From Chitinophaga silvatica (GTDB taxonomy: Bacteria > Bacteroidota > Bacteroidia > Chitinophagales > Chitinophagaceae), in the NCBI RefSeq assembly GCF_003419895.1, contig NZ_QPMM01000001.1:1054001-1118000 (forward strand): a stretch of DNA of 64,000 bases, read 5' to 3'. Positions 17,901 through 25,708 of this stretch are shown here, piece by piece. Under the pieces are notes generated by a model. The model searched no databases and had not been told where the DNA came from. It saw nothing but the letters and a program-made list of their open reading frames with translations. Within the stretch, counting starts at the first letter, position 1. Each line of letters begins with the position of its first letter. The translations under genes and the position numbers were made by a program.

Positions 17901-18424
17901 CTCGTTATACGTTTGGATTTACCTATAACGTAAACTGGAAGAACTTCGATCTTACTATGTTCTGGCAAGGCGTGGGTAAAAGAACCCAGTGGCTGCGCGG
18001 TGATATCGTAGAAGCTTTCCACAATAACGAAGATCACGCAATGGTGCAACACCTGGATCGTTGGACTCCTACCAATCCAAATGCCTCTTATCCCAGACTT
18101 ACAATCGGAGCTGCTGATGCCAACAACTTTGCATATTCTGATTACTGGCTGTTTGATACCAAATATCTGAGATTGAAAAATTTCCAGGTTGGTTACAGTC
18201 TGCCTGCTTCTCTGTTGCAAAGAGCACGTATCCAGGGCGCAAGAGTATATTTCACCAGCCAGAATTTAATCACGATTATGCCTAAACGCTTCCGCGAAAT
18301 TGGTGTAGATCCGGAATTCTCGCAGTTCGACAATAAGATGGAAATGACAAACTACAATCCAATTGCTGGTAGAAACTATCCAAATGCTGCTACGTTTGCT
18401 TTTGGAGTAGATCTGAAGTTTTGA
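14936..18424 (+). CDS. SusC/RagA TonB-linked outer-membrane transporter with STN signalling domain (locus 1)
   Basis: 1162 residues. A long N-terminal signal segment with hydrophobic core ~15-32 is followed by a secretin/TonB short N-terminal (STN) domain at ~59-131, a CarboxypepD_reg-like domain at ~148-232 (VNGRVVDNNGQPIPGANIRL), then plug and 22-strand barrel. SusC signatures are VVTAYGQQKKGQVTAAIS and VENISVLKDAASAAIYGSQA. It imports oligosaccharides through the outer membrane with its SusD lid, powered by TonB. The STN domain should contact FecR encoded upstream. Neighbouring GH76 genes suggest alpha-mannan oligosaccharides as cargo. The SusD gene follows after 18 bp. Confidence 0.96.
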   Translation: MRKELHRPSFRPSFLPLVLGLSIVSVLDIQAQVAYASGIRRQHQPEKEHDRPPASANNLISLKVENANLVQVLDQIEAQTSLVFVYSNDDLKSAQKVSLNVKDNKLEDVLQMILLPLDINYEFIANKIILKRSSQLATTIFGSQQQDLIVNGRVVDNNGQPIPGANIRLKGQTIGTVTNADGNYSLKIPAAEANGVLIFSSIGYGSSEIAIGGRKTIVAMLSADSKDLGEVVVTAYGQQKKGQVTAAISTVSSKDITGRPVVNMYQALQGQAPNLIIQQNTAEPGAKLTLNIRGVGSLTGNEPLIIIDGIQAGGDGLRNLNPYDVENISVLKDAASAAIYGSQAANGVIYITTKKGKKDERPSVQYNGMYGWQTPTTLPRNMEAWQYMTLKNEALVNSGKTPQFTPSDIQYWHDRGSEPAMLTEMIRKYTPQQNHSLSVTGGGKSSSYLFSLGYLDQGNMLQNKYVPQDFYYKRYNARLNVSIDVSKYLKVSGNAAYTRSNYRKQASDIGMLMRDAMRVPRIYPVKDSLGNWVVPSLTSNSVFALLSDYGYNTQGIDNLMGGLDVVITPVKHFKINFNASANYDIEGNDTRINKFSYAPYYTTATPPLYNERHVSQYKNLITNVFTTAEYENTFGKHYVKGQIGVRSDAVNERWGLRADRFGTTNLDQDWSIGGGYIPKPDGTYDYRDLGTYNGIDNPNLYALNSMFGRMNYVYADKYLAEFTYRYDGSSKLAPGHRWQFFPAFSLGWRLTEEAFMQDVKDRIGNFKLRYSWGQVGNSNIGGFNYLARVKLNDANYSFNNSPAMGSTFSTYNDLLKWEISTMSNYGVDADFFNGKLTATFDYFDKQTTGIYLFQTVPGTAGTSAPLENVGKVDNKGWEFTINYRLKTGAFSHNFGFNLSDNLNKVIKFGQESVRGSDVKFIIKEGYPIASYYGYKSDGLYQNLDDIKNAPKVPFAYNQQVMPGDIKYIDRNKDGIIDENDRYIFGNPFPRYTFGFTYNVNWKNFDLTMFWQGVGKRTQWLRGDIVEAFHNNEDHAMVQHLDRWTPTNPNASYPRLTIGAADANNFAYSDYWLFDTKYLRLKNFQVGYSLPASLLQRARIQGARVYFTSQNLITIMPKRFREIGVDPEFSQFDNKMEMTNYNPIAGRNYPNAATFAFGVDLKF

Positions 18425-18442
18425 TCTTAAATAAGACTAGTT

Positions 18443-20050
18443 ATGAAGAAAATTTGTTTATCTATATTACTTGCTTCCAGTTTATTTGGCTGTCGGAAAC
18501 TCGACCAGCCTATGACGAAGGAATTTACCGAAACATCGTACTGGCGCGATGCACAGGATGGGCTCGATGCCTTAACCGCCTGTTATGAACATCTGTCAAA
18601 AGATGATTACTTCTTTGGAGATGAAGCATTAAGTGATAATGCTTACAATAACGGAGGAGGTATGATGAATGTAAATGCTATCTCCAACGGTGGATACGAT
18701 GGTAATAACGATCGCGTAAAAGATACCTGGTCTTATTATTATACTACTATCCGCAGATGTAATACGGTAACCATGAATATGGACCGTATTCCGAGCATCG
18801 ATGTTAATTTGAAGAAAAGAATTCTTGCTGAAGCCAGATTTATCCGTGCCTATGCATATTTTCAATTAACATCATGGTATGGTGATGTACCTTTCTATAC
18901 CGATCTTATATCAATAGATAATTCCCGTACCATTACCCGTACAGACAAAAATACTATCCTGCAGTTTGTACTTTCTGAGTTGCAGGATATCCGTAAAGAT
19001 TTACCTGTAAATACAGCCCAGGACCAAAAAGACAGAGGAAGAGTAACAAGAGGTGCCGCTATTGCCATGTCGGCCCGCGTACACTTATTCCGTAGCGAAT
19101 GGCAGGATGTGGTAAATGACTGTGAACTGCTGATCGGCAAAACTACAGATGGTACCTATTCCTTATTCCCTGGCTACAATGCTATGTTCACCGTTGCTAA
19201 TGAATATAATAGCGAAGTGATTTTAGACCTTCAATACGGTGGTAGCAGAACGTACGACAAACAACGTCAGTTCATGCCTCAAACTATCACTGCCTTAAGA
19301 AGCGTGCTGGTACCAACTCAGGATCTGGTTAATGATTATATCATGACCAATGGTAAAGCAATTGGTGAAACAGGTTCAGGATATGATGAAAACAATCCGT
19401 ATCTCAACAGAGATCCACGCTTTGAAGCCACAATCCTCCACCATGGTTCAAAAGTTACCGACCTGAATGGTACAGTACAAACCATTCTTACCCAACCAGG
19501 TTCCAATCCTGCTACTAATACAGTGGACGACCAGGGAGCTTCTCCTACCGGTTACTACTTCTATAAGTACTATGACAGAGCTGCTACCAACTACGCATCC
19601 GGACTGAATCTGATCCTGATTCGCTATGCCGATGTATTGCTGATGTATGCTGAAGCTAAAAATGAGCTGGGCCAAATGAATGCAACTGTCTGGAACCAGA
19701 CAATTCAGCCAATTCGTACTCGCGCCGGTTTTGTAGATCCAGGTGCTACTCAGTTCAATGCTACCTTAGATAAGCCTGCTTTACAAAAGGTAATCCGCCG
19801 CGAAAGAAGAGCTGAACTGGCGTTTGAAGGTCTTCGGATTATGGATGTACGTCGTTGGAAAATTGCTCAGGATGTAATGAGCAAACCAGTAAGAGGTATC
19901 CGTGTGACTTCAGGAGCATTCAACAAGGATGCAAACGGATACATCATCGTCGAAAACCGCATCTTCACAGATCCAAAGCACTACCTCTGGCCTGTACCAA
20001 CGGTAGAGCGCGACCAAAACAAGAATCTATCACAAAACCAGGATTGGTAA
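18443..20050 (+). CDS. SusD/RagB surface glycan-binding lipoprotein (locus 1)
   Basis: 535 residues. Lipoprotein signal peptide with lipidated C17 (SLFGC). N-terminal SusD-like helices follow (ETSYWRDAQDGLDALTACYE), with the TPR-like core ILAEARFIRAYAYFQLTSWY and C-terminal signatures NLILIRYADVLLMYAEAKNE and RRERRAELAFEGLRIMDVRR. SusD proteins cap the SusC barrel on the cell surface and deliver oligosaccharide. Its position directly after SusC and before SusE matches classic loci. Specificity is inferred from the GH76 genes only. Confidence 0.96.
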   Translation: MKKICLSILLASSLFGCRKLDQPMTKEFTETSYWRDAQDGLDALTACYEHLSKDDYFFGDEALSDNAYNNGGGMMNVNAISNGGYDGNNDRVKDTWSYYYTTIRRCNTVTMNMDRIPSIDVNLKKRILAEARFIRAYAYFQLTSWYGDVPFYTDLISIDNSRTITRTDKNTILQFVLSELQDIRKDLPVNTAQDQKDRGRVTRGAAIAMSARVHLFRSEWQDVVNDCELLIGKTTDGTYSLFPGYNAMFTVANEYNSEVILDLQYGGSRTYDKQRQFMPQTITALRSVLVPTQDLVNDYIMTNGKAIGETGSGYDENNPYLNRDPRFEATILHHGSKVTDLNGTVQTILTQPGSNPATNTVDDQGASPTGYYFYKYYDRAATNYASGLNLILIRYADVLLMYAEAKNELGQMNATVWNQTIQPIRTRAGFVDPGATQFNATLDKPALQKVIRRERRAELAFEGLRIMDVRRWKIAQDVMSKPVRGIRVTSGAFNKDANGYIIVENRIFTDPKHYLWPVPTVERDQNKNLSQNQDW

Positions 20051-20078
20051 TTCCACAACTGTAAAAAACTGAATTAAC

Positions 20079-21203
20079 ATGCAAAAATATTTGTTCTTTA
20101 TAGCCAGCGTATTATTATTCAGCTGTAAAAAAGATGACTATAAACTGAATACTAATATTCAACCGGTTGCTAAACTAACAGCACCTCTCGATAATAAATA
20201 CATTAAACTGCAACCATCTACCAGCGCTTCTGTTAGCTTCGAGTGGGATCAGGCCCGCGCTGAAGACGGCTCTCTGGTAATTTATGAAGTAGCATTCGAT
20301 AAAGAGAACGGTGATTTCTCCAACCCGGTTGCTAAATTTTCTTCAGATGGCGGTGGGGTACAAAATAAACTCACTCTTTCTCATAAGGACCTGAACAGCA
20401 TCGCTGGTAAAGCAGGTATCCAATCTCTGGCTACCGGTAAAATTAAATGGACAGTTTTAGCTTCCAAAGGATACAACATTCAGAAAGCTGCAGAAAGCAA
20501 ACTGATTGAAGTAGAAAGACCAAATGGTTTTGCTGAAATCCCTACGGATGTATATCTGACCGGTGAAGCTACTGAAGCGGGTGCCGAATTAGGTAATGCA
20601 CTGAAGATGAAATCTACCGGTCCGGGTGTTTATGAAATCTATACCTCTCTGAAAAATGGTAAGTATCACTTTACCAACAGAAATACCGGTACTCCAACTA
20701 CTTATTCAATCGCTGGAACTGCTGTAAAAGAAGCCGGTGAAAACGAGCAAACTGTAGGTACTAAAGTTTACCGCATTCGTCTCGATTTCAACAATGCTGC
20801 CGCTAATGTTACAGAAGTTACCACCATCGGTTTATGGTTTGCTCCTCTGAACAAATTCCTCTTTGAAATCAGTTATGCCGGTGGCGGTGTTTGGAGTATC
20901 AAAAACCAACCAATCGAATTTAAACAGGAAAGCTGGGGTAGAGATGAGCGCTATAAATTCAGAATTACAACCAAAGACGGCGATGGTAACGCTGGTAGCG
21001 AATGGGTTGGTAGCTCAAATGCCGACAATAACCGTCCTACTGCCAACACACCATTAAGCTTCTGGGAATTGCGTCCTATTTCCAATAACGATCAGTGGAA
21101 TTATTGCTACAAGTTCGCTGCTGAAGCAGATATGAAAAACTGCGACATCAACATCTACTTTACCACCGATAAAAACTACACCCACGAAGTAATAGTAAAA
21201 TAG
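20079..21203 (+). CDS. SusE/SusF-type surface glycan-binding lipoprotein (locus 1)
   Basis: 374 residues. Short lipoprotein signal with C16 (LLFSCKKD). An N-terminal SusE Ig-like domain spans ~25-145 (VSFEWDQARAEDGSLVIYEV, GKIKWTVLASKG). The rest is probably two beta-sandwich modules of SusE/F type (DVYLTGEATEAG.., IGLWFAPLNKFLFEI). These proteins hold polysaccharide at the surface near the SusCD importer. It sits 28 bp after SusD and 8 bp before the first GH76 gene, within one operon. The SusE assignment for the N-terminal part is good; the C-terminal modules are inferred. Confidence 0.82.
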   Translation: MQKYLFFIASVLLFSCKKDDYKLNTNIQPVAKLTAPLDNKYIKLQPSTSASVSFEWDQARAEDGSLVIYEVAFDKENGDFSNPVAKFSSDGGGVQNKLTLSHKDLNSIAGKAGIQSLATGKIKWTVLASKGYNIQKAAESKLIEVERPNGFAEIPTDVYLTGEATEAGAELGNALKMKSTGPGVYEIYTSLKNGKYHFTNRNTGTPTTYSIAGTAVKEAGENEQTVGTKVYRIRLDFNNAAANVTEVTTIGLWFAPLNKFLFEISYAGGGVWSIKNQPIEFKQESWGRDERYKFRITTKDGDGNAGSEWVGSSNADNNRPTANTPLSFWELRPISNNDQWNYCYKFAAEADMKNCDINIYFTTDKNYTHEVIVK

Positions 21204-21211
21204 AGACGATT

Positions 21212-22357
21212 ATGAAATTATTACGTTTATCAGCACTATTGCTCCCCCTGGCCTTCACTGCATGTTTGAAAGAACCTGTAGATGATGGCCCGGGCCCGGG
21301 CGCAGGCAAAGAAAGATATGTTTTTAACTGGCCTCAGATTGCGGATTCTTCCCTGCAGGGTCTTTTAGGCAACTACTGGAACCAGGAAAAATACTTCAAC
21401 CAGAATAACAGTGGTAATACCACTTTCAACTACTGGCCTAATGCTCACGCATTAGATGTATTGGTGGATGCCTACATACGCAAGAATGATCCTGCCATTA
21501 AATCCAGGATGGATGATTTGCTTGCAGGTATGAAAACCAAAAATGGTAATACCTATATCAACTATTTCTACGATGATATGGAATGGATGACCTTAGCATG
21601 TCTGAGGGCTTTTGAAGCAACAGGTGATACAAAATACAAGGATGTGGCCATTCTGTTGTGGACTGATATCAAAGGAGGCTGGGATGAAGTATGGGGTGGT
21701 GGTATTCACTGGAATAAGGATAAGTCAAAAAATTATAAGAATACACCAGCAAATGCACCCGCATGTATTATCGCGGCACGCATGTATGGCATTACTCAGA
21801 ATGCAGATGATATTGCCTGGGCTAAGAAAATCTATGACTGGCAAAAATCTGTGCTGGTAGATCCATCCAGTGGTCTGGTATGGGATGGTATTAATCAGGA
21901 TGGTAGCGGCAACGTTACCAAAAACTGGAACTTTACCTATAATCAGGGCGTATTTATTGGTGCAGGAGTAGAGTTATATAAACTAACCGGACAGGCGGTC
22001 TATCTCAACGATGCTTTGAAAACTGCCAATAATGCGCTAGGCGGAACCTTTACCAATACCAACATTCTTAAAAGTGAAGGTGCCGGTGATGGAGGTTTGT
22101 TTAAAGGAATTCTGGTTCGTTACCTGATGTTACTGATTACCGATGGTAGTATTAGCAGCACCGATGCAACAAAGTTTGCCAACTTCCTGCAATTGAACGC
22201 GGAAACTATCTGGACAAAAGGTACAGCCAAACCACAGGTGATCTTTAACAAAGATTGGACTGCCACCTTGGGGAATAGCGACCTGACCGAGCAGTTGAGT
22301 GGTGAAATGGTAATTGACGCGGCTTATCGACTCAAGCAGATGGGATTAATCAAGTAA
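21212..22357 (+). CDS. GH76 endo-alpha-1,6-mannanase, lipoprotein (locus 1)
   Basis: 381 residues. The lipobox cysteine is C18 (AFTAC), followed by a Gly/Pro/Asp-rich linker. The GH76 (alpha/alpha)6 domain has the paired catalytic aspartates D121-D122 in NYFYDDMEWM, with GGIHWNKDKSKNYKNTPANA and NWNFTYNQGVFIGAGVELYK also typical. GH76 enzymes cut the alpha-1,6-mannan backbone of fungal mannan or mycobacterial lipomannan with retention. Lipidation suggests anchoring on the outer membrane, in keeping with surface cutting before import. It lies 8 bp after SusE and 5 bp before a second GH76 gene. Confidence 0.93.
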   Translation: MKLLRLSALLLPLAFTACLKEPVDDGPGPGAGKERYVFNWPQIADSSLQGLLGNYWNQEKYFNQNNSGNTTFNYWPNAHALDVLVDAYIRKNDPAIKSRMDDLLAGMKTKNGNTYINYFYDDMEWMTLACLRAFEATGDTKYKDVAILLWTDIKGGWDEVWGGGIHWNKDKSKNYKNTPANAPACIIAARMYGITQNADDIAWAKKIYDWQKSVLVDPSSGLVWDGINQDGSGNVTKNWNFTYNQGVFIGAGVELYKLTGQAVYLNDALKTANNALGGTFTNTNILKSEGAGDGGLFKGILVRYLMLLITDGSISSTDATKFANFLQLNAETIWTKGTAKPQVIFNKDWTATLGNSDLTEQLSGEMVIDAAYRLKQMGLIK

Positions 22358-22362
22358 AGTGA

Positions 22363-23451
22363 ATGATGGGTAGAAGAGTTCTGAGGCTAGCTTTGTGTTG
22401 TTTGTTTGGTACTGTAAGTGCAACAGCGCAATCCAATAAGGAAAAAGCACTATTGATACTACAGTCTGTGAATCAATTTTTGTATGAACCAGCAAGTGGT
22501 TTGTATATCCAGACCAGCGACCGGACAATGAACCATAATTCACATGCCGATTTATGGTCGGTATGCGGAATGATACAGGCTACCAATGAATTGGAACGTA
22601 TTGATAACGGGAAGGCATACATGAAACCTGTTATTCATGCAATCAATCAGTATTACGATTCTCAGGCTCCTGCTCCGGGCTATGCTTCTTATATAGTAAA
22701 GGAGGGTAGGGAAGACCGCTATTATGATGATAACCAGTGGATAGGTATTGCCTATATGGATGCCTATTCAAGAACCCGTAATAAATGGTACCTAACCAAG
22801 GGTATTGAAATTTACAGGTTTATGATGACAGGTTATGATAATGTAACTGGCGGAGGAATCTACTGGAAGGAGAATGATAAGACCACAAAGAACACCCGTT
22901 CGAATGGTCCGGGTATTTTACTGGCAATTCAGCTATATGAAGCTACCCATCAGAAAAGCTATCTCGATACCGCCGTCTCGTTATACAATTGGGTAAATCA
23001 ATACCTGCATAGTGCAGATGGTTTGTACTGGGATGCAATAAAGCCGGCGGAGAACAAGCGGATCGACTCTGCCTTATACGCTTATAATGCTGGAAGTATG
23101 TTGCAGGCCAGTGTTAAACTTTATCATCTTACAAAAAAAAATCAATACCTGAAAGCAGCTCAGCAAATTGCAGAAAGCAGCTACCAGCATTTTTTCTACC
23201 GAACTAAGGTTAAAGCATCGTATTGGTTTAATGCCGTATTGTTAAGAGGATTTGAAGCCTTGTACAAAACAGATCTTAATCTAAAGTATATTAATGCAAT
23301 GCAGGAATATGCTGATTGGGTTTGGGAAAGGGAGAGAGACCGGTCTACAAATATGGTTGGAGTGAGGCCGGAGAAGGAATTACTGGGGCAGGCTGGGATG
23401 ATAGAAATCTATGCAAGATTAGCAGCTATGGCTCGTAAAACAGTTAAATGA
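22363..23451 (+). CDS. GH76-family alpha-1,6-mannanase, predicted periplasmic (locus 1)
   Basis: 362 residues. The signal peptide ends VSATAQ and has no proper lipobox, unlike the GH76 before it. The paired aspartates D122-D123 are in RYYDDNQWIGIAYMDAY. Other GH76 features are GGGIYWKENDKTTKNTRSNG and LYAYNAGSMLQASVKLYHLT. It differs strongly from its neighbour, so the two are ancient paralogues rather than a recent duplication. A surface and a periplasmic GH76 in one operon fits initial cutting outside and finishing inside. The operon ends here with a strong terminator. Confidence 0.9.
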   Translation: MMGRRVLRLALCCLFGTVSATAQSNKEKALLILQSVNQFLYEPASGLYIQTSDRTMNHNSHADLWSVCGMIQATNELERIDNGKAYMKPVIHAINQYYDSQAPAPGYASYIVKEGREDRYYDDNQWIGIAYMDAYSRTRNKWYLTKGIEIYRFMMTGYDNVTGGGIYWKENDKTTKNTRSNGPGILLAIQLYEATHQKSYLDTAVSLYNWVNQYLHSADGLYWDAIKPAENKRIDSALYAYNAGSMLQASVKLYHLTKKNQYLKAAQQIAESSYQHFFYRTKVKASYWFNAVLLRGFEALYKTDLNLKYINAMQEYADWVWERERDRSTNMVGVRPEKELLGQAGMIEIYARLAAMARKTVK

Positions 23452-23477
23452 TTTTTTGCATCAAATAATTAAAAAAT

Positions 23478-23512
23478 AAAGGGCTGTCTCAAAGGTTATG
23501 AGACAGCCCTTT
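23478..23512. terminator. Bidirectional intrinsic terminator ending locus 1
   Basis: A perfect 14-bp stem (23478-23491 with 23499-23512) around a 7-nt loop, A-rich before and T-rich after. It serves the locus 1 operon and the convergent baeRF-like gene. Confidence 0.92.
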
Positions 23513-23517
23513 TGTTA

Positions 23518-24576
23518 TCAGAATCGTGTGACAAGCGCAATACCATTGTATTTTTCCAATGCCCCTTCATTCATAATTGTTACTTTCCCGCTTTTGTTCA
23601 GGATCGTATCAATCGCCACAAGTGTAAGATCTTCCGCAGTGGGGTCTTCAGAGAGGTCTACAATTCCTTCTTCATCCACAGTACCTCTTGCGAAATAGGT
23701 TTTTTCTATATAAAGGGTATCTGCTGCTCCCGCTTGGGCAGCCCGATAAATATCTCCAAAATCTGTATTCAGTTTCTGAGCCGATTGTGCTATATCTATG
23801 ACCTGAAGAGCCTGTTGCTCTTTTTCTTCCAGGTGTTGTTTGACTATCGGATAAGTTATTTTAAGAATTTCATGCGGAGTAGTATCATCATAATTACCAT
23901 GTGCAGTTCCTATTACAATGTTTTTGATATCCATTTGTTCCTCGTAATAGGCCAGCATCTTGGCATCCCCCAATAGAATGACAGGTAAAGGCTCTGCATA
24001 ATAATATTCCTTAAACCGCTTATCAGCCACATTGAAATATTCTTTCACCAGGTCATCCAAATAGCTGTCCTGAATGATCTTCATATGATCGGTGGTATAA
24101 TATTGAGTATTTTCAAAAGGAAAATCCTTATTGCTCACCTCTCTGACAAGCGTATCATTAAAGGCTTCCAGCAGGCGAATTTTGTTTCTTGAAATTGTAA
24201 GTACATAATAGTACTCCTTTTGTTCCAGTGCCCTTAAAAGGGGTCTTATTTCAAATCTGTCGCTGATCACAATCCTGTCGGTTACCGGAATAGGCATTTT
24301 TACTATTTTCAACACGTCCTTGCTGGCAAAAATAGCCAGGCTATCCAGGTTATATTCGTGATTCACCTCTGCTTCAGCTGATTTTATTTTATCAAGTATT
24401 GGCCATACTTCCCGTTTATCATAAGTTTCATAAAGCTGGTTTTCGGCCATGGTGACCAACTTCTTGAGATTAATAGGGTCTTGCTTACTATCGGGGTGAG
24501 TACGGTGAGTAGATAATAAAATTGTTACTGCCGGTGCTCCGTAATATTGGCTCAATGTGAGAAGTTCTTGTTCCAT
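23518..24576 (-). CDS. baeRF-like protein (bacterial archaeo-eukaryotic release-factor fold)
   Basis: 352 residues from the ATG at 24576; a start 17 codons upstream (24627) is open but adds a polar segment and is less likely. The order of segments (VTILLSTHRTHP near the N-terminus, EYYYVLTISRNKIRLLEAFN in the middle, and a C-terminal domain with FGDIYRAAQAGAADTLYIEK and DTILNKSGKVTIMNEGALEK) resembles the baeRF families, which are distant relatives of eRF1/Pelota. I see no GGQ motif, so peptide release is not implied. It is cytoplasmic. Function is unknown; a ribosome-associated or RNA-related role is only suggested by the fold. It is monocistronic. Confidence 0.68.
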   Translation of the reverse strand: MEQELLTLSQYYGAPAVTILLSTHRTHPDSKQDPINLKKLVTMAENQLYETYDKREVWPILDKIKSAEAEVNHEYNLDSLAIFASKDVLKIVKMPIPVTDRIVISDRFEIRPLLRALEQKEYYYVLTISRNKIRLLEAFNDTLVREVSNKDFPFENTQYYTTDHMKIIQDSYLDDLVKEYFNVADKRFKEYYYAEPLPVILLGDAKMLAYYEEQMDIKNIVIGTAHGNYDDTTPHEILKITYPIVKQHLEEKEQQALQVIDIAQSAQKLNTDFGDIYRAAQAGAADTLYIEKTYFARGTVDEEGIVDLSEDPTAEDLTLVAIDTILNKSGKVTIMNEGALEKYNGIALVTRF

Positions 24577-24807
24577 GGATGTTGATTTTTTAATGCTTAA
24601 CAAACTGTCGTTTACAAAGTTTAACAATCATTCAAAGGTCGGAGGCAATAATGGGTTCAAAACTGATATCAGTCAATTAGGTTCCTGATTATCATCATCT
24701 TATTATTAAATTTATTAATTAATAATATTTTTATATAACATAATTACTTAATTTTATGGGGATTAATATGTAATTTAAATACCCGGAGCATAGATTTACC
24801 CTATCCT

Positions 24808-25212
24808 ATGAGGCTGCTATTTTTGCTGATTATTCTTATCGTGTCGTTGTCCGTACATGGGCAAACGTCCACGCCGTCAGCAAAAAAAGGGAACAGGGCT
24901 ACGGAATTTCAAATGAAAGAAGGCAGTTATCTGAGCTTTGCCCAGGTAAATTTAAGTTTGGGAGAAATTGGTTTTAGAGTGGAAGTAGCTTCTGAACATA
25001 AAAACAGCAAATCTAAGATCGAATTCAGAATAGACAAACCCAAGGGTAAAATAATAGGCACCCTCGAGATCCCTTATACCGGCGACAGCACTTACGCACT
25101 TAAACTTACAGGAAACCTGAAACATGCAGAAGGCGTTCACGACTTATACCTGGTAGCACGTGGTGCTTATGGTTTTAGCATCACTTCCTTCGGATTTATT
25201 TTCAACTATTAG
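24808..25212 (+). CDS. Secreted single CBM6-like carbohydrate-binding protein
   Basis: 134 residues: a signal peptide (ending SVHGQ) and then one beta-sandwich of about 110 residues. IEFRIDKPKGKIIGTLEIPY and GVHDLYLVARGAYGF..SFGF match the second half of CBM6 modules (typically IEVRLDSPTGKLIGTL and GVHDLYLVF). No catalytic domain is attached, which is unusual because CBM6 is normally an appendage of enzymes. It might bind glycan alone or be a remnant of a larger enzyme. It precedes the kinase-like gene by 49 bp but is exported, so a shared function with the next two genes is not expected. Confidence 0.7.
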   Translation: MRLLFLLIILIVSLSVHGQTSTPSAKKGNRATEFQMKEGSYLSFAQVNLSLGEIGFRVEVASEHKNSKSKIEFRIDKPKGKIIGTLEIPYTGDSTYALKLTGNLKHAEGVHDLYLVARGAYGFSITSFGFIFNY

Positions 25213-25261
25213 TATAATCATTACGGTTAGATTCTGTAAATTGCCCGCTTTGCTAATTTTT

Positions 25262-25708
25262 ATGGAAGCAATTATTTTTTGTGGCATTCAGGCGGTAGGG
25301 AAGTCGACTTTTTATCAGCAGCATTTTTTTGCTACCCATGTGCGTATTTCCCTGGATCTGTTAAATACCCGGAATAGAGAATCTGTTTTCCTGGATGCTT
25401 GCTTTAAAACCCAGCAAAAATTGGTAGTGGATAATACTAATTTAACTAAGGTAGAAAGAGCTAAGTATATAGAACTTGCCCGGCAGAACAATTACAAAGT
25501 AATAGGCTATTACTTCAGCTCAAAAGTATCTGAAGCTATCCAAAGAAACAGTAACAGAACCGGAAAGGCTTTTATTCCTGAAAAAGGAATCCGAGGTGCT
25601 TATAGTCGCCTTGAATTACCATCTGCCAACGAAGGGTTTGATGAATTATATTATGTAACCCTCGAAAATAACCAGTTTTCAATAAATCCCTGGAGCGATG
25701 AAATTTGA
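25262..25708 (+). CDS. Polynucleotide-kinase-like P-loop protein (AAA_33 type)
   Basis: 148 residues from the ATG at 25262; a longer frame from 25160 would run back into the CBM6 gene and adds an unrelated hydrophobic stretch. Walker A is GIQAVGKST (8-16). D32 in ISLDLL, DNTN (57-60) and lid arginines around R95-R99 follow the order seen in T4-Pnkp-type 5'-OH polynucleotide kinases. Such enzymes transfer the ATP gamma-phosphate to a 5'-OH end. The gene overlaps the Thg1-like gene by 11 bp, a sign of coupled translation. A kinase acting on small molecules or a toxin-type kinase remains possible because AAA_33 is broad. Confidence 0.75.
   Translation: MEAIIFCGIQAVGKSTFYQQHFFATHVRISLDLLNTRNRESVFLDACFKTQQKLVVDNTNLTKVERAKYIELARQNNYKVIGYYFSSKVSEAIQRNSNRTGKAFIPEKGIRGAYSRLELPSANEGFDELYYVTLENNQFSINPWSDEI

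Noticed and set aside
14999..18220. Several antisense open frames inside SusC (for example 16379-16846 and 17681-18220)
   Set aside because: They are mirror frames of strongly conserved SusC coding sequence with no recognisable protein features.
22363..23451. Second GH76 as a recent tandem duplicate of the first
   Set aside because: Only motif-level similarity is seen, and the signal peptides differ; this is not a recent duplication.
25160..25261. Longer start of the kinase-like gene
   Set aside because: It would overlap the CBM6 gene by 53 bp and add an unrelated hydrophobic segment before a P-loop that normally lies near the N-terminus.
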